A stretch of DNA of 8,015 bases from an uncultured Alphaproteobacteria bacterium (lineage in GTDB: Bacteria > Pseudomonadota > Alphaproteobacteria > Caulobacterales > Parvularculaceae). Below the pieces are notes generated by a model. It was not told the DNA's origin. It ran no database searches and was given only the letters and a program-made list of their open reading frames with translations. The position numbers and the translations under genes were made by a program. Of the stretch, positions 7,134-8,015 are shown piece after piece. The stretch's first letter is position 1, and each line of letters opens with the position of its first letter. The DNA lies in NCBI GenBank assembly GCA_938003575.1, contig CALKYG010000181.1, positions 1 through 8,015 on the forward strand. Direction: 5' to 3'.

Positions 7134-7852
7134 CAGCGAACCCTTTCATCGAGCTGGCGCGACAGGATCGCGGAAAATTCGTCAGAGAAGCCCTGCAGGC
7201 GCACGGCGTATGAATTCAAGGCCGCCGAGTAACGATTGTAGCCGACAACCGCCGGGATGGCGGCGAGAAGGCCGAGCGCGGTCGCAAAAAGCGCCTCTGC
7301 GATGCCCGGTGCGACGACGGCGAGGTTTGTATCCTTGGTCGCGGCGATCGCCTGAAACGCCGTCATGATGCCCCACACCGTGCCCAGAAGGCCTACGAAG
7401 GGAGCGGCCGAGCCAATTGTCGCAAGGACGCCGAGATTTCTCTCCGCAGCTTCAAGCTCGCGTGCAACGACGACGTTCATCACCTTGTCGATACGATCCT
7501 TGGCGCCGGCAACGAGACCGTCGCTCCGGCCCGAATCCTTGGCGCGCGCCCATTCCGTCATGCCGGCGCTGAAAACCCGGGCCATCGGATGGTCGCCCTT
7601 GTCGCCGAGCTTCCTGTGCAATTCGTCGAGCGGCCGCCCCGACCAGAATTGGTCTTCAAAGCGCGCGGATCTTGATTTCAGCCGGCCGAACATCAGCGAT
7701 TTGTCGATGATGACCGCCCACGACCAGACCGAGGACGCAATCAGGATGCCCATGACGATTTTGACGACGAGCCCTGCCGACAGAAACAGGCTCAAAAGGC
7801 TGAACTCACCGCCGATAGTCGTTCCCGCCGCGGCTGCGACTTCTGCTTCCAT
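7133..7852 (-). CDS. tolQ: Tol-Pal motor protein TolQ (MotA/TolQ/ExbB family)
   Basis: TolQ forms the oligomeric inner-membrane ring around TolR dimers and conducts protons to energise TolA. At 239 residues it has normal length (E. coli 230). Three membrane helices are visible at about 19-49, 139-164 and 177-205, with a large cytoplasmic loop between the first and second. Signature elements are GLLGTVWGIM at 154-163 and APGIAEALFATALGLLAAIPAV at 181-202 (named here by their ends APGIAEAL and AAIPAV). The conserved threonines in helices 2 and 3 (Thr145 and Thr191) are present. The ATG at 7852 has AGGA four bases upstream. It is the first complete gene of the cluster and overlaps tolR by one base. 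Confidence 0.97.
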   Translation of the reverse strand: MEAEVAAAAGTTIGGEFSLLSLFLSAGLVVKIVMGILIASSVWSWAVIIDKSLMFGRLKSRSARFEDQFWSGRPLDELHRKLGDKGDHPMARVFSAGMTEWARAKDSGRSDGLVAGAKDRIDKVMNVVVARELEAAERNLGVLATIGSAAPFVGLLGTVWGIMTAFQAIAATKDTNLAVVAPGIAEALFATALGLLAAIPAVVGYNRYSAALNSYAVRLQGFSDEFSAILSRQLDERVR

Positions 7853-7893
7853 GGTTCCTAAACCTCTCTCGCTCTCAACGGGCGGATGCCCTG

Positions 7894-8015
7894 TTACTGT
7901 TGTAGTGCGACCTTTTTGCGGCGGCCTGCATGGCGGCGCGCAAGAAAGCGCCGGCGGAGCCGCGCCGATTGCAGCGCCGCCGTCAAGGCCTCCGGGCTGT
8001 CGAACATCACGCGGT
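7894..8015 (-). CDS. 3' end of a gene upstream of tolQ, possibly ybgC (thioesterase)
   Basis: An open frame enters from the right edge and ends at a TAA (7896-7894), 41 bases before tolQ. The visible 39 residues begin RVMFDSPEALTAALQSARL and continue as a very basic tail (RRRFLARR...GRRKKVALQQ). Third codon positions are mostly G or C in the first half, as expected for a real gene here. In many proteobacteria the gene before tolQ is ybgC, a hot-dog fold acyl-CoA thioesterase, and the PEALTAAL stretch loosely resembles YbgC C-termini. The long arginine/lysine tail is not typical, and none of the catalytic part is in the window. Identity is therefore left open. Confidence 0.5.
   Translation of the reverse strand, partial: RVMFDSPEALTAALQSARLRRRFLARRHAGRRKKVALQQ

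Overview
The window looks like chromosomal DNA from a GC-rich alphaproteobacterium. Every convincing gene lies on the minus strand, so transcription runs from the right edge to the left edge. The gene content is the Tol-Pal cell-envelope cluster followed by tilS and ftsH. In alphaproteobacteria these two genes commonly follow tol-pal, which, together with the protein sequences (for example the TolR and Pal signature stretches), is the basis for the taxonomic call. I cannot name a genus.

Layout in transcription order: the 3' end of an unidentified gene (right edge to 7894, in the place where ybgC is usually found); tolQ (7852-7133); tolR (7133-6699, overlapping tolQ by one base); tolA (6675-5860); tolB (5774-4446); a 264-bp gap with a 10-bp direct repeat; pal (4181-3675); a 144-bp gap with a strong terminator-like hairpin; cpoB/ybgF (3530-2772); tilS (2768-1488); an 89-bp gap; and the first 466 codons of ftsH (1398 to the left edge).

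How they work together: TolQ and TolR form the proton-driven inner-membrane motor that energises TolA. TolA crosses the periplasm toward TolB and the peptidoglycan-binding lipoprotein Pal, which pulls the outer membrane inward during division. CpoB links Tol function to septal peptidoglycan synthesis. TilS (lysidine tRNA modification) and FtsH (membrane AAA+ protease) are housekeeping genes that share the neighbourhood rather than the pathway.

I see no mobile element, CRISPR array, tRNA, rRNA or clearly novel gene system. The parts worth a second look are small: the hairpin between pal and cpoB, the repeat pair upstream of pal, a GC-rich hairpin between tolA and tolB, a short TonB-like proline-rich TolA, a possible Tat-type signal on TolB, and the identity of the gene upstream of tolQ.
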